Shown one piece after another: positions 1 to 7,849 of a DNA stretch of 34,893 bases. Positions within the stretch are counted from its first letter, which is position 1, and each line of letters starts with the position of its first letter. The notes under the pieces were generated by a model. It saw only the letters and a program-made list of their open reading frames with translations, did no database searches and was not told where the DNA came from. Source of the stretch: Clostridiales bacterium (GTDB lineage: Bacteria > Bacillota > Clostridia > Christensenellales > CAG-314); contig JAFLVL010000003.1 in assembly GCA_022508325.1 (NCBI GenBank), positions 22,565-57,457 of the forward strand. The letters are read 5' to 3'. Made by a program: the position numbers and the translations under genes.

Positions 1-2
1 GC

Positions 3-1211
3 CCCGAATGCGGTAAGTGCTTGACACCCGACTGTGACCACGAAGTCTGCGAAGACAAGTGCCCTGGACATGATGTCCAAGACCCATTGGCAGATGCTAG
101 AGAAGCAGCTAAGAACGTTATCGACTCCAAGGCTACAGCGGCTATCGACAGGCTGAGCGGTCCCAACAAGTCCAGCTACTCGGCTAAAATCAACGCTGCA
201 TTGCAGACTTACATCGATGCTATCGACGCAGCAGAGACCGAAGCTGAAATCGAGCAAGCTAAACAAGACTTCATCGACGCAATTACCGGACTGGTAAAAG
301 AAGATGCCGTAGAAGCCCTTGAAAAGAAGGCTCAAGATGCTAAGGACAGCTTGCCCGAAGGTCTGAGCGATGAGGAAAGAGCAAAATACGAGCAAGCAAT
401 CGACGAAGAGTTGCAAAAAGCTAAAGACGCCGTAAACGATCCCGAAACCTCTCTCGAAGACGTAACAGGTAAAGTTGAACAAAGCGGCGACGACTTCGAA
501 GACGCAATCGTTGACACGGCAAAAGACATTGCAAAAGACAAGGTTGACAAGGACGCTCAAGCTAAGAAGGACGAGATTGACCAAAAGGTTGAGAACGGCG
601 AAATTTCTGAAGAAGACGGTGAAAAGCTGAAAGGCATCATCGACGACGAAGCTGAGCGCGCAAGAGACAACATTGACAGCGCAACCTCTCGCGAGGAAGC
701 CGAGGCTGAGCAAAAGCGCGGCGAAGAAATTACGAGTGATATCGTAGAGAACCCCGACCCCGAGTTGCAACAAGGCAAGACTGACGCTCGTGACGAACTT
801 CAAGGCGAAGCTGACAAGAAGAAGGATGACATCCAGAGAGAAGCTGACGAGAAGAAGGCGGAAGTAGACAACGACCCGACACTCTCCGATGAAGAAAAGG
901 CAGCTAAGAAGGACGAAATCCAAAAAGATGCTGACGCTAAGAAGAAGGCAGTTGACGAAGCATCGAAGTCCGCTCAGGACAACGTAACCGAGGCAGAAGA
1001 CCTAGAACAGGTTAAGTCCGCTCTTGAAAAGGGTAAGGAAAGCATCAAAGAAGCAGGCACCGAGCCCACGCAGAAAGGATTCTTTGAGAAAATCAAAGAC
1101 TTCGTCAAGAACAACGACATGCCTCTTGGCACCGCAGCAATCGTTCTCGGCGCAATGTTGCTACTCATACTCATTCTTGCAATCGCAGCAAGAAAACCCA
1201 AGAAAAAGTAA
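3..1211 (+). CDS. Partial surface protein: acidic helical (DUF1542-like) repeats with C-terminal membrane anchor
   Basis: The reading frame is open to the left window edge, so the N-terminus (and any signal peptide) is missing; the first visible codons continue in frame upstream of the TTG at 21. The visible start is cysteine-rich (PECGKC, then PDCDHEVCEDKCPGH), which could be a small metal-binding knot. About 350 residues follow that are very rich in Asp, Glu, Lys and Ala, with repeating units such as LSDEEKAAKKDEIQKDADAK; this resembles the DUF1542/FIVAR helical repeats of Gram-positive surface proteins. Near the end is one hydrophobic segment (GTAAIVLGAMLLLILILAIA) followed by ARKPKKK, which fits an N-out/C-in tail anchor; I see no LPXTG motif. 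The next gene begins 16 bases downstream behind a strong ribosome binding site, so the two are probably co-transcribed. Function is unknown; adhesion or a cell-wall spacer role is only a guess. Confidence 0.8.
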   Translation, partial: PECGKCLTPDCDHEVCEDKCPGHDVQDPLADAREAAKNVIDSKATAAIDRLSGPNKSSYSAKINAALQTYIDAIDAAETEAEIEQAKQDFIDAITGLVKEDAVEALEKKAQDAKDSLPEGLSDEERAKYEQAIDEELQKAKDAVNDPETSLEDVTGKVEQSGDDFEDAIVDTAKDIAKDKVDKDAQAKKDEIDQKVENGEISEEDGEKLKGIIDDEAERARDNIDSATSREEAEAEQKRGEEITSDIVENPDPELQQGKTDARDELQGEADKKKDDIQREADEKKAEVDNDPTLSDEEKAAKKDEIQKDADAKKKAVDEASKSAQDNVTEAEDLEQVKSALEKGKESIKEAGTEPTQKGFFEKIKDFVKNNDMPLGTAAIVLGAMLLLILILAIAARKPKKK

Positions 1212-1227
1212 GAAGGAGGAGACGTAA

Positions 1228-4200
1228 ATGTTAATCAATTTATTGGCGGCAGCCGTGACATTTTTCGGTCAAGAGATCGAATGGCTCTCTAACTACACTG
1301 AATACGTTTGGTACGCAGTAGTAGGTATTGCAGCACTGTTCCTCCTCATCATCATCGTGATGTTCTTCAAAGCAATCAGACGCACTCGCGAGAGAGCTGT
1401 TGAAAAGCGTATCGCAAAAGAAGTCGAAGCTGTTAAGAAAGAGGAACGCAAAGAAGAAAAACGCAAAAAGAAGGAGAAGAAGGTCAAAGAATCTTCGGTA
1501 TCCGAACAACCGCAACCGCAACCACCCATCGCGGTGGTTGCCGGAGGCGAGGAACGCACTCTGGTTGGAATTACGCTGGACGTTGGCGTAGTACAAAGAG
1601 ACTTCAAAGTTGGAGACGACTTCAACTGCGACGGCTTACTTGTAATCGCTAACTACAACGTTGCTCCTCTGCAAGAAACATTTGCAGACGTGAAGGTAGT
1701 AGAATCCTCTACGTTTGACAAAGCCGTAGCCGGCAAACTCGCTGGTCTCTACATTTGCAAGCCCGACCTATCCAGATCCGGCAAAATGCCTGTTAGAGTA
1801 TGTTTCAATAAAGAAATGGCTTTGTACACGATTTCTGTAGTCGAAAGACCCGAAGAAATACCCGCAGTGGAAGAAAAACCCGCTGTGGCAGTAGTTGCAG
1901 AACCCGAACGCGTAGTTACCGGAATTACGCTGGACGTTGGCGTAGTTCAAAGAGATTTCAAGGTTGGCGACGCATTTGATTGCGACGGACTGTTGGTAGT
2001 TGCCAGCTTCAGCGCGGCTCCGCTGCAAGAAACTGTGGCTAATTACACCGTAGTTGACGCTTCGACGTTCGACAAGGCGGTAAACGGTAGTCTCAAGGGA
2101 CTTTACGTTTGCAGACCCGAGTTGAACAGAACAGGCAAACTTCCCGTTCGTGTATGCTACGATCAACAAGTAGCTCTGTATACCATTTCCGTTACAGAAA
2201 GACCTGTTGAAGAGCCCAAACACCCCGAAGTCGTGGTTGCGGCTCAACCGCAAGAGCAACCTCAACAACCTATTGGACCTCGCGAGATGATCTCATTGAC
2301 GGTCAACACCGATTACGTACGCCGTGATTTCTACGTAGGCGACAGCCTTGTACACGACGGACTTATCGTGAACGCTCACTACAACAGAGAGCCGTTCAAA
2401 GAACAAGTTTCCAACTTTACGGTAATTGCTCCCGATATGAGCAGACCCGGCAATCCGACGGTAGTAGTTATGTACCAAGACAGAGCTACAAGTTACACTG
2501 TAACCGTTCGCGAGAACCCCTACGCTCAACAAAAGCAACCCGAACCTCAACAACAGGTTCAACCGCAAAAAGAACGCGTACTTACTCGCGTATCTGTAAA
2601 CTCCGACTTTGCAAAGAGAGACTTCGTAGTTGGCGATACTTTCAACCGCGAGGGCTTGATAGTGACAGCTCACTACAACGTTGAACCTTTGGAAGAGCAA
2701 GTAACCAACTTCACCGTTATTCCGCCCGATATGAGCAGAGAGGGCATGGCTACGGTAATGGTCGCATACCAAGACAGAATGGTAAGCTACCAGATTAACG
2801 TCAGACCTGCTCCTGTAGTTGCAAAACCCGAACCGGTAGTAGAGCAACCCAAGGCTGTACGCGAACTTGTCAGTGTATCTCTTGACCTCGGTATCGTTCA
2901 ACGCGACTTTAACGTGGGCGATGAATTCAACTGCGACGGACTGTTGGTGACAGGTAATTATAGCCTTGCTCCCACAATGGAGACTCGCGCAGACTTCAAC
3001 ATTCTCGACGCTAGAAGCTTTGACCAAATCATCAACCAAACCAAAGGTTGTTTCGTGGCAGAGCCTGACATGAGCGTTGCAGGAAGAAAGGTCGTACGCG
3101 TAAGCCTCGACGGTCAGATTGCAATTTACACGATTTCCGTACACGCGGCAGCTAAGAAGGAAGAGATAAAAGAAGTTGTTCAACCTGCTCCTGCAGTAGT
3201 TGCGGAAGAACCCAAGAAGGTAGAACGTGAACTTTTGAGCGTTACGCTTGACCTTGGTGTTGTTCAACGCGAATTTGAAGTCGGCGACGAATTCAACTGC
3301 GACGGACTGATGGTAAACGCTAACTATAGCGCCGCTCCCATGGTGGAGACGCTTGCTGACTGCATGATTGTTGACGCAATCAGCTTTGACCAAATTATCA
3401 GACAAACCAACGGCTTGTTCGTAGCTGAGCCCAACATGAGCACAGCCGGCAGAAAAGTCGTACGCGTAAGTCTGAACAACCACATTGCTCTGTACACAAT
3501 CGTAGTGCGGGAAAAAAAAACAGAATTTGAAGTAGAGCCTGAACAGGAAGAGCAACCCGAACCGCAAGTAATAGTTGTGGAACAGCCCGCTCCCGCAAAA
3601 GTTGAACCAGAACGCGCTATGCTGTATGTCACTCTCTCCACCGACAAGGTGCAGAAGGACTACGTTCTGGGCGACAATCTCAACACCGAAGGATTGGTAG
3701 TATTTGCTCACTTCAACGCTGAGCCCTATATGGAGCAAGTGACGAGTTATACGGTAACTCCTCCCGATATGAGCCATGTTGGCACATTTACGGTTGGCGT
3801 TCACTACCAAGACAAGACGGTAGGCTATCAGATTAGCGTTCATGAAGCTCCCGCAGTGGAGAAGCCCGAACCTGCTGTTGAACCGCAAGTCGTAGTCGCT
3901 CAGCAACCCAGCCAAATCGTAGTAGAGGAAGAATCCTACGAAGGCAGACTGCGCTATGACAGAAGCTTCAACGCTCGCATTATTCAGGCTGACGACAAGA
4001 CCAAGTCTTGGTACACCGACGTCAAAAACGTACTGCTTTCCTACAAGAAGGTTCACGGTCGTATCAGTTGGAAGCGCGAAACGTTCAAGTGCAGTAAAGC
4101 CGTAGTAGCCAAGCTGGCATTCCGCGGCAACACGCTGTGCCTGTTACTGCCTCTGAAGCTTGAAGAGTACGCTGACAGCAAGTACAAGCTTGAGGACGTC

Positions 4201-4521
4201 TCCAAGGCTCCCTCCAATGCTGACACTCCTGCAATGCTTAGACTCAAGAACGACAAGAGCGTAAAGCAAGCTCTCGAACTCATTGAAGAAGTTATGGACG
4301 ATTTGGGCATTGACAAGGACAAAAAGTACGTGCCCGAGGACTTCTACGTTCCCTATGAGGGCGTGTTTGAGCTGATCAAGAAAGGTCTTATCAAGCGCGA
4401 AATCAAGACTGCGGCTGACGAAGCTGTATTCAATGGCGGACAATCGGACGACGAAAGTGACGACGACAGCTATGAGCTGACGGAAGTTGCACCCGGCGTA
4501 TTCGTATCCCCCAAGAAATAA
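1228..4521 (+). CDS. Membrane-anchored protein with seven Ig-like (Big_3-like) repeats and an uncharacterised C-terminal domain
   Basis: The ATG follows an AAGGAGGAG ribosome binding site. Residues 24-50 form one membrane segment, followed by a strongly basic stretch (KAIRRTRERAVEKR, then many K/E). Seven repeats start near residues 110, 228, 352, 450, 545, 667 and 796. Each has the pattern V-Q-R-D-F-x-V-G-D-x-F-x-x-D-G-L followed by a PDMS-x-x-G strand and a Y-T-I-S-V end, which resembles bacterial Ig-like group 3 domains. Repeats 1, 2, 5 and 6 carry an extra ~18-residue insert (around SFDQII or TFDKAV); 3, 4 and 7 lack it. Proline/glutamine-rich linkers separate them. Residues 904-1060 form a domain shared with the protein at 21023-22258 (LLSYKKV, ISWKRE, AKLAFRG), and the tail is acidic. 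By the positive-inside rule the repeats would lie in the cytoplasm, unusual for Ig-like arrays. Function unknown. Confidence 0.9.
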   Translation: MLINLLAAAVTFFGQEIEWLSNYTEYVWYAVVGIAALFLLIIIVMFFKAIRRTRERAVEKRIAKEVEAVKKEERKEEKRKKKEKKVKESSVSEQPQPQPPIAVVAGGEERTLVGITLDVGVVQRDFKVGDDFNCDGLLVIANYNVAPLQETFADVKVVESSTFDKAVAGKLAGLYICKPDLSRSGKMPVRVCFNKEMALYTISVVERPEEIPAVEEKPAVAVVAEPERVVTGITLDVGVVQRDFKVGDAFDCDGLLVVASFSAAPLQETVANYTVVDASTFDKAVNGSLKGLYVCRPELNRTGKLPVRVCYDQQVALYTISVTERPVEEPKHPEVVVAAQPQEQPQQPIGPREMISLTVNTDYVRRDFYVGDSLVHDGLIVNAHYNREPFKEQVSNFTVIAPDMSRPGNPTVVVMYQDRATSYTVTVRENPYAQQKQPEPQQQVQPQKERVLTRVSVNSDFAKRDFVVGDTFNREGLIVTAHYNVEPLEEQVTNFTVIPPDMSREGMATVMVAYQDRMVSYQINVRPAPVVAKPEPVVEQPKAVRELVSVSLDLGIVQRDFNVGDEFNCDGLLVTGNYSLAPTMETRADFNILDARSFDQIINQTKGCFVAEPDMSVAGRKVVRVSLDGQIAIYTISVHAAAKKEEIKEVVQPAPAVVAEEPKKVERELLSVTLDLGVVQREFEVGDEFNCDGLMVNANYSAAPMVETLADCMIVDAISFDQIIRQTNGLFVAEPNMSTAGRKVVRVSLNNHIALYTIVVREKKTEFEVEPEQEEQPEPQVIVVEQPAPAKVEPERAMLYVTLSTDKVQKDYVLGDNLNTEGLVVFAHFNAEPYMEQVTSYTVTPPDMSHVGTFTVGVHYQDKTVGYQISVHEAPAVEKPEPAVEPQVVVAQQPSQIVVEEESYEGRLRYDRSFNARIIQADDKTKSWYTDVKNVLLSYKKVHGRISWKRETFKCSKAVVAKLAFRGNTLCLLLPLKLEEYADSKYKLEDVSKAPSNADTPAMLRLKNDKSVKQALELIEEVMDDLGIDKDKKYVPEDFYVPYEGVFELIKKGLIKREIKTAADEAVFNGGQSDDESDDDSYELTEVAPGVFVSPKK

Positions 4522-4573
4522 CGGCTCGCCGTGCTCGTAATCGAAGCAGTAGAGCGAACGCATATCTAAATTC

Positions 4574-4606
4574 AAAAAAAGAGCACCCTAGCGGTGTTCT
4601 TTTTTA
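4574..4606 (+). terminator. Intrinsic terminator after the Ig-repeat gene
   Basis: The stem AGAGCACC/GGTGTTCT (one G-U pair) with a short loop is flanked by A-runs and ends in seven T. It lies 53 bases after the stop of the gene ending at 4521. Confidence 0.8.
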
Positions 4607-4622
4607 CGTTCTCGCAAATTCA

Positions 4623-4651
4623 TTGTAAAATTCCGAAAAATAGTGTACAAT
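4623..4651 (+). promoter_or_regulatory. Promoter of polA-coaE
   Basis: TTGTAA (4623-4628), a 17-base spacer and TACAAT (4646-4651) fit the housekeeping sigma consensus. The polA ATG is 29 bases downstream of the -10 box, behind AGGTGA. Confidence 0.65.
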
Positions 4652-4679
4652 CATGTCAACACAATTTTTTAGGTGAACT

Positions 4680-7211
4680 ATGTCAAAACAAAAACTGTTG
4701 CTTATCGACGGAAACAGTATTCTCAATCGCGCCTACTTTGCTATGCCCGCTTTGAACGACAAAGAGGGACGCAACGTCAACGCCGTATACGGCTTTATCA
4801 ATATTTTGCTCAAAGCACTTGCCGACTACACACCCGACAAGCTGATAGTGGCGTTTGATATGCGCGGACACAATTTCCGCAAGGACATTTATCCAGAATA
4901 TAAGGCAAACCGTCACGGTATGCCCGACGATTTGGCGGCACAGATGCCGATACTGCACGAATTGCTCGAGGCGCTAAGTATTGCCGTCGTGGAAAAAGCG
5001 GGCGTGGAAGCTGACGACATTATCGGTACGATTTCCTCCGCCACCGACTGCGACAGTCTGATAGTCTCGGGCGACAGAGATATGCTACAGCTCGTTTCTG
5101 ACAAAGTAACCATTCTGCTCACAAAAAAGGGCGTAACGGAAGTGGAGACCGTAACCCCCGATGTGTTGAAGTCGGCTTATGGGCTTACACCAAAACAGGT
5201 CATAGAGTACAAGGCTCTGCGCGGCGACACTTCGGACAATATTCCCGGCGTGCGCGGCGTAGGTGAAAAAACTGCGATGAGCTTGCTGGAAAAATACGGC
5301 GATATTGACAACCTTTACGCCAACGTTGAGCAAGAGAAGGGCGCACTACGCGACAAGCTCGTCGAGGGCAAAGAGATGGCTTACCTCAGCCGACAGCTTG
5401 CAACGATAGTGACTAATGCCGACGTGGAATATGACGTGGAGAACAGCAATTTACCGACATACGGTGGCGAGGCGCGCGCTATACTTGAAAATTTACAATT
5501 CCGTTCTATTCTAGCCCGACTGAACTCCAACGGAGAGGAGCAAAGCGCCGCAACGGTGGAAGTGGAGACGGTAGAAGTATCAACTCACGCGGAGCTTACT
5601 CGGGTAATAGAGGAGATGAGCGCGGCAGAGTATTTAGCATTTTATGCCGACGCAGATACGGTGTATCTGTCTAACTGCGACACCAAGGAATACAAAGTCA
5701 CAGCGTCCAATAGTTTTCTTGACGAATTGAGCATCGAGAATGTTTGGCAGGCTTTGAAGCCTTTGCTTGCCTCTTCCACGCCAAAAGCGGTATACGATGG
5801 GAAAACACTCAGGCACAAACTAAACGCCCTCGGAATGGCATTACAGGGCGTCAAATACGACGTTTGTCTAATGCAATACCTCGTAGAATACCGCTCCTAT
5901 AAGGACGTACAGAGCCTTTGTTCTGCGTACGGATACGGCAGTCTTTGCGCGGGAATCTTTGCCGTCGCAAAGAGTCTGAACGCCAAATTAACGGAACACG
6001 GAATGGCAAAGCTTTATTTTGACATTGAGTTGCCCCTGTCCGATTTGCTTTATCGAATGGAAGTCGAGGGCGTAAAGGTGGACGAAGAACAGCTTGACGC
6101 AATGTCAAAGGATATGCACGGAAAGCTGGACGTTCTGACGGAGGAAATATACGAGTTAGCAGGCGAGAAGTTCAACGTCAACAGCCCTATGCAGCTGTCG
6201 AAAATTCTCTTTGATAAGCTGGGGCTTCCCCACGGTAAAAAGACGCAAAAGGGTTATTCTACCAACAACGACGTGTTGGAAAAGCTGACTGACAAACACC
6301 CAATTGTCAACAAAATTCTCGAACATCGCAAGCTTGCAAAGCTACTCGGCACCTATCTCGACGGACTGAAACCGCTCGTTAAGCGCGGATTGGTGCATAC
6401 AACGTTCAATCAAGCGTTGACTTCAACCGGCAGACTCAGCAGCAGCGACCCCAATTTGCAAAACATTCCCATTCGCAACGATTTGGGCAAAGAAATTCGC
6501 AAGCTGTTCTGTTCCAAGTACGGCGTATTCGTCGGCGCGGACTATTCGCAAATTGAACTTCGCCTTCTCGCCGCATTTTCGCTGGACGAGAATTTACTTG
6601 AAAGCTTCAAAAGCGGCGAAGATATACACACTCGCGTGGCGTCGGAAATTATGGGCGTGCCCAAGGAAATGGTCAACGACAATATGCGTCGCATGGCGAA
6701 GGCGGTCAATTTCGGCATAATTTACGGCATATCCGACTTTGGACTGTCCCAAAACGTCAATTTGAGCGTCAAAAAAGCGCGCGATTACATTCAGTTGTAT
6801 TTTGAACGGTTCCCCAAAATTAAGAGTTATCTTGACGGTTGCGTAGAGCAAGCAAGGAGCAACGGTTTTGTGACGACACTGACAGGTCGTCGCAGACAAA
6901 TTCCCGAAATCAAGTCGAGTAACTACAATCTTCGTGCCTTCGGCGAGCGCGCCGCTATGAATATGCCATTGCAGGGCAGCGCCGCTGACATTATGAAGAT
7001 TGCAATGCTGAAGGTGGACGAGGCGATACAACGCGCAGGGCTGAAAAGCAAAATCGTATTGCAAATTCACGACGAATTGATTGTAGATTGCTATCCCGAA
7101 GAGGCAGAGCAGGTCAAAAAAATCCTTATCGATGAGATGGAGCACGCCGTTGAGCTTGCTTGCCCTCTGACGGTAGAAGCCGAGGAAGGAGCGACCCTCT
7201 ATGAAGCGTAA
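4680..7211 (+). CDS. polA: DNA polymerase I with inactive proofreading domain
   Basis: This is family A DNA polymerase, which fills gaps and removes RNA primers in replication and repair. Residues 1-290 are the 5'-3' exonuclease (LLIDGNSILNRAYFA, then VSGDRDMLQLV and GVRGVGEKTA). Residues 300-460 match the 3'-5' exonuclease fold, but the metal-binding acidic motifs are lost: the first motif reads FYADADTVYLS where active enzymes have DTET, and the second lacks its Asp. Proofreading is therefore expected to be absent, as in the Bacillus and Thermus enzymes. Residues 460-843 are the polymerase: motif A DYSQIELR with Asp621, motif B RMAKAVNFGIIYG, and motif C HDE at 797-799. Length 843 is normal. 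The gene overlaps coaE by 11 bases; in Bacillus the two genes are also close, with mutM between, and mutM is absent here. Confidence 0.98.
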   Translation: MSKQKLLLIDGNSILNRAYFAMPALNDKEGRNVNAVYGFINILLKALADYTPDKLIVAFDMRGHNFRKDIYPEYKANRHGMPDDLAAQMPILHELLEALSIAVVEKAGVEADDIIGTISSATDCDSLIVSGDRDMLQLVSDKVTILLTKKGVTEVETVTPDVLKSAYGLTPKQVIEYKALRGDTSDNIPGVRGVGEKTAMSLLEKYGDIDNLYANVEQEKGALRDKLVEGKEMAYLSRQLATIVTNADVEYDVENSNLPTYGGEARAILENLQFRSILARLNSNGEEQSAATVEVETVEVSTHAELTRVIEEMSAAEYLAFYADADTVYLSNCDTKEYKVTASNSFLDELSIENVWQALKPLLASSTPKAVYDGKTLRHKLNALGMALQGVKYDVCLMQYLVEYRSYKDVQSLCSAYGYGSLCAGIFAVAKSLNAKLTEHGMAKLYFDIELPLSDLLYRMEVEGVKVDEEQLDAMSKDMHGKLDVLTEEIYELAGEKFNVNSPMQLSKILFDKLGLPHGKKTQKGYSTNNDVLEKLTDKHPIVNKILEHRKLAKLLGTYLDGLKPLVKRGLVHTTFNQALTSTGRLSSSDPNLQNIPIRNDLGKEIRKLFCSKYGVFVGADYSQIELRLLAAFSLDENLLESFKSGEDIHTRVASEIMGVPKEMVNDNMRRMAKAVNFGIIYGISDFGLSQNVNLSVKKARDYIQLYFERFPKIKSYLDGCVEQARSNGFVTTLTGRRRQIPEIKSSNYNLRAFGERAAMNMPLQGSAADIMKIAMLKVDEAIQRAGLKSKIVLQIHDELIVDCYPEEAEQVKKILIDEMEHAVELACPLTVEAEEGATLYEA

Positions 7212-7764
7212 GGTTATAGCTTTGACAGGCGGCATAGGCAGCGGCAAAAGTGTTGTTGCGCAGTTTTTACGCGAGATGGGCTATCAAACGGTGGATTGCG
7301 ACGCTTTGGCGAAAGAAATCGCCGACGAAAGTGAGGTAATAGCCGCAGTTGAGAGCCTTTTGGGTCATGAATGTGTGTCAAACGGCTCAATCAACCGCGC
7401 AAAAGTGCGCGAAACCGTGTTTACCGACGGAAATTTGCTCAAAAAGTACGATGAAATCTTTTTTGGACGCGTGCGTCAACGCCTAGACGAGATAGTGAAG
7501 CAATCTTTTGCAACAGTATTCGTGGAAATTCCAATAATTGACGCCTTTGATTTCCATTTTGACGAAATTTGGCTCGTCGACTGCTCAAAAGGGACTCGAA
7601 TTGCCCGCGTAACGGAGCGCGACGGCGTGTCAGCGGAAAATGTCGAGCATATTATGAATATGCAACATTACAATCGGTATACCCGAGTTATACCGAACGA
7701 CGGCAGTGTTGAAAACTTGCGTCAGCAGGTGCTTTTGGCACTGAAAAATGCTCAAATCGTTTGA
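7201..7764 (+). CDS. coaE: Dephospho-CoA kinase
   Basis: CoaE phosphorylates the 3'-hydroxyl of dephospho-CoA with ATP, the last step of coenzyme A synthesis in the cytoplasm. The P-loop GGIGSGKS sits at residues 10-17. It is followed by the family's substrate-binding segment VDCDALAKEI, then by FVEIPIID, and by the lid region with several arginines (ARVTERDGVSAENVEHIMNMQ). At 187 residues it is slightly shorter than the usual 195-205. The ATG lies inside the last codons of polA, so translation is probably coupled. The stop codon overlaps the -35 box of the next promoter. Confidence 0.95.
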   Translation: MKRKVIALTGGIGSGKSVVAQFLREMGYQTVDCDALAKEIADESEVIAAVESLLGHECVSNGSINRAKVRETVFTDGNLLKKYDEIFFGRVRQRLDEIVKQSFATVFVEIPIIDAFDFHFDEIWLVDCSKGTRIARVTERDGVSAENVEHIMNMQHYNRYTRVIPNDGSVENLRQQVLLALKNAQIV

Positions 7765-7789
7765 CAATGGGTTTCAACAGGGCTAAAAT
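7761..7789 (+). promoter_or_regulatory. Promoter of the cation/proton antiporter gene
   Basis: A perfect TTGACA (7761-7766), a 17-base spacer and TAAAAT (7784-7789) are present. The TGA stop of coaE (7762-7764) lies inside the -35 box. The antiporter ATG is at 7850 after AGAGGAAAA, giving a leader of roughly 54 bases. Confidence 0.75.
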
Positions 7790-7849
7790 ATACACGGTTA
7801 AAAACGGCGTAATAATTAACCGAAAATTACTTATTACAAGAGGAAAACA

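Noticed and set aside
1555..3855. Direct repeats as a CRISPR array
   Set aside because: The repeats are in-frame protein repeats of ~80-100 residues with diverged DNA, not short identical repeats with unique spacers.
2293..4056. 587-codon open frame on the minus strand opposite the Ig-repeat gene
   Set aside because: It is the antisense of a repetitive coding region that rarely uses codons giving stops on the other strand. Its product shows no domain, and the plus-strand frame has clear repeats, a ribosome binding site and a terminator.
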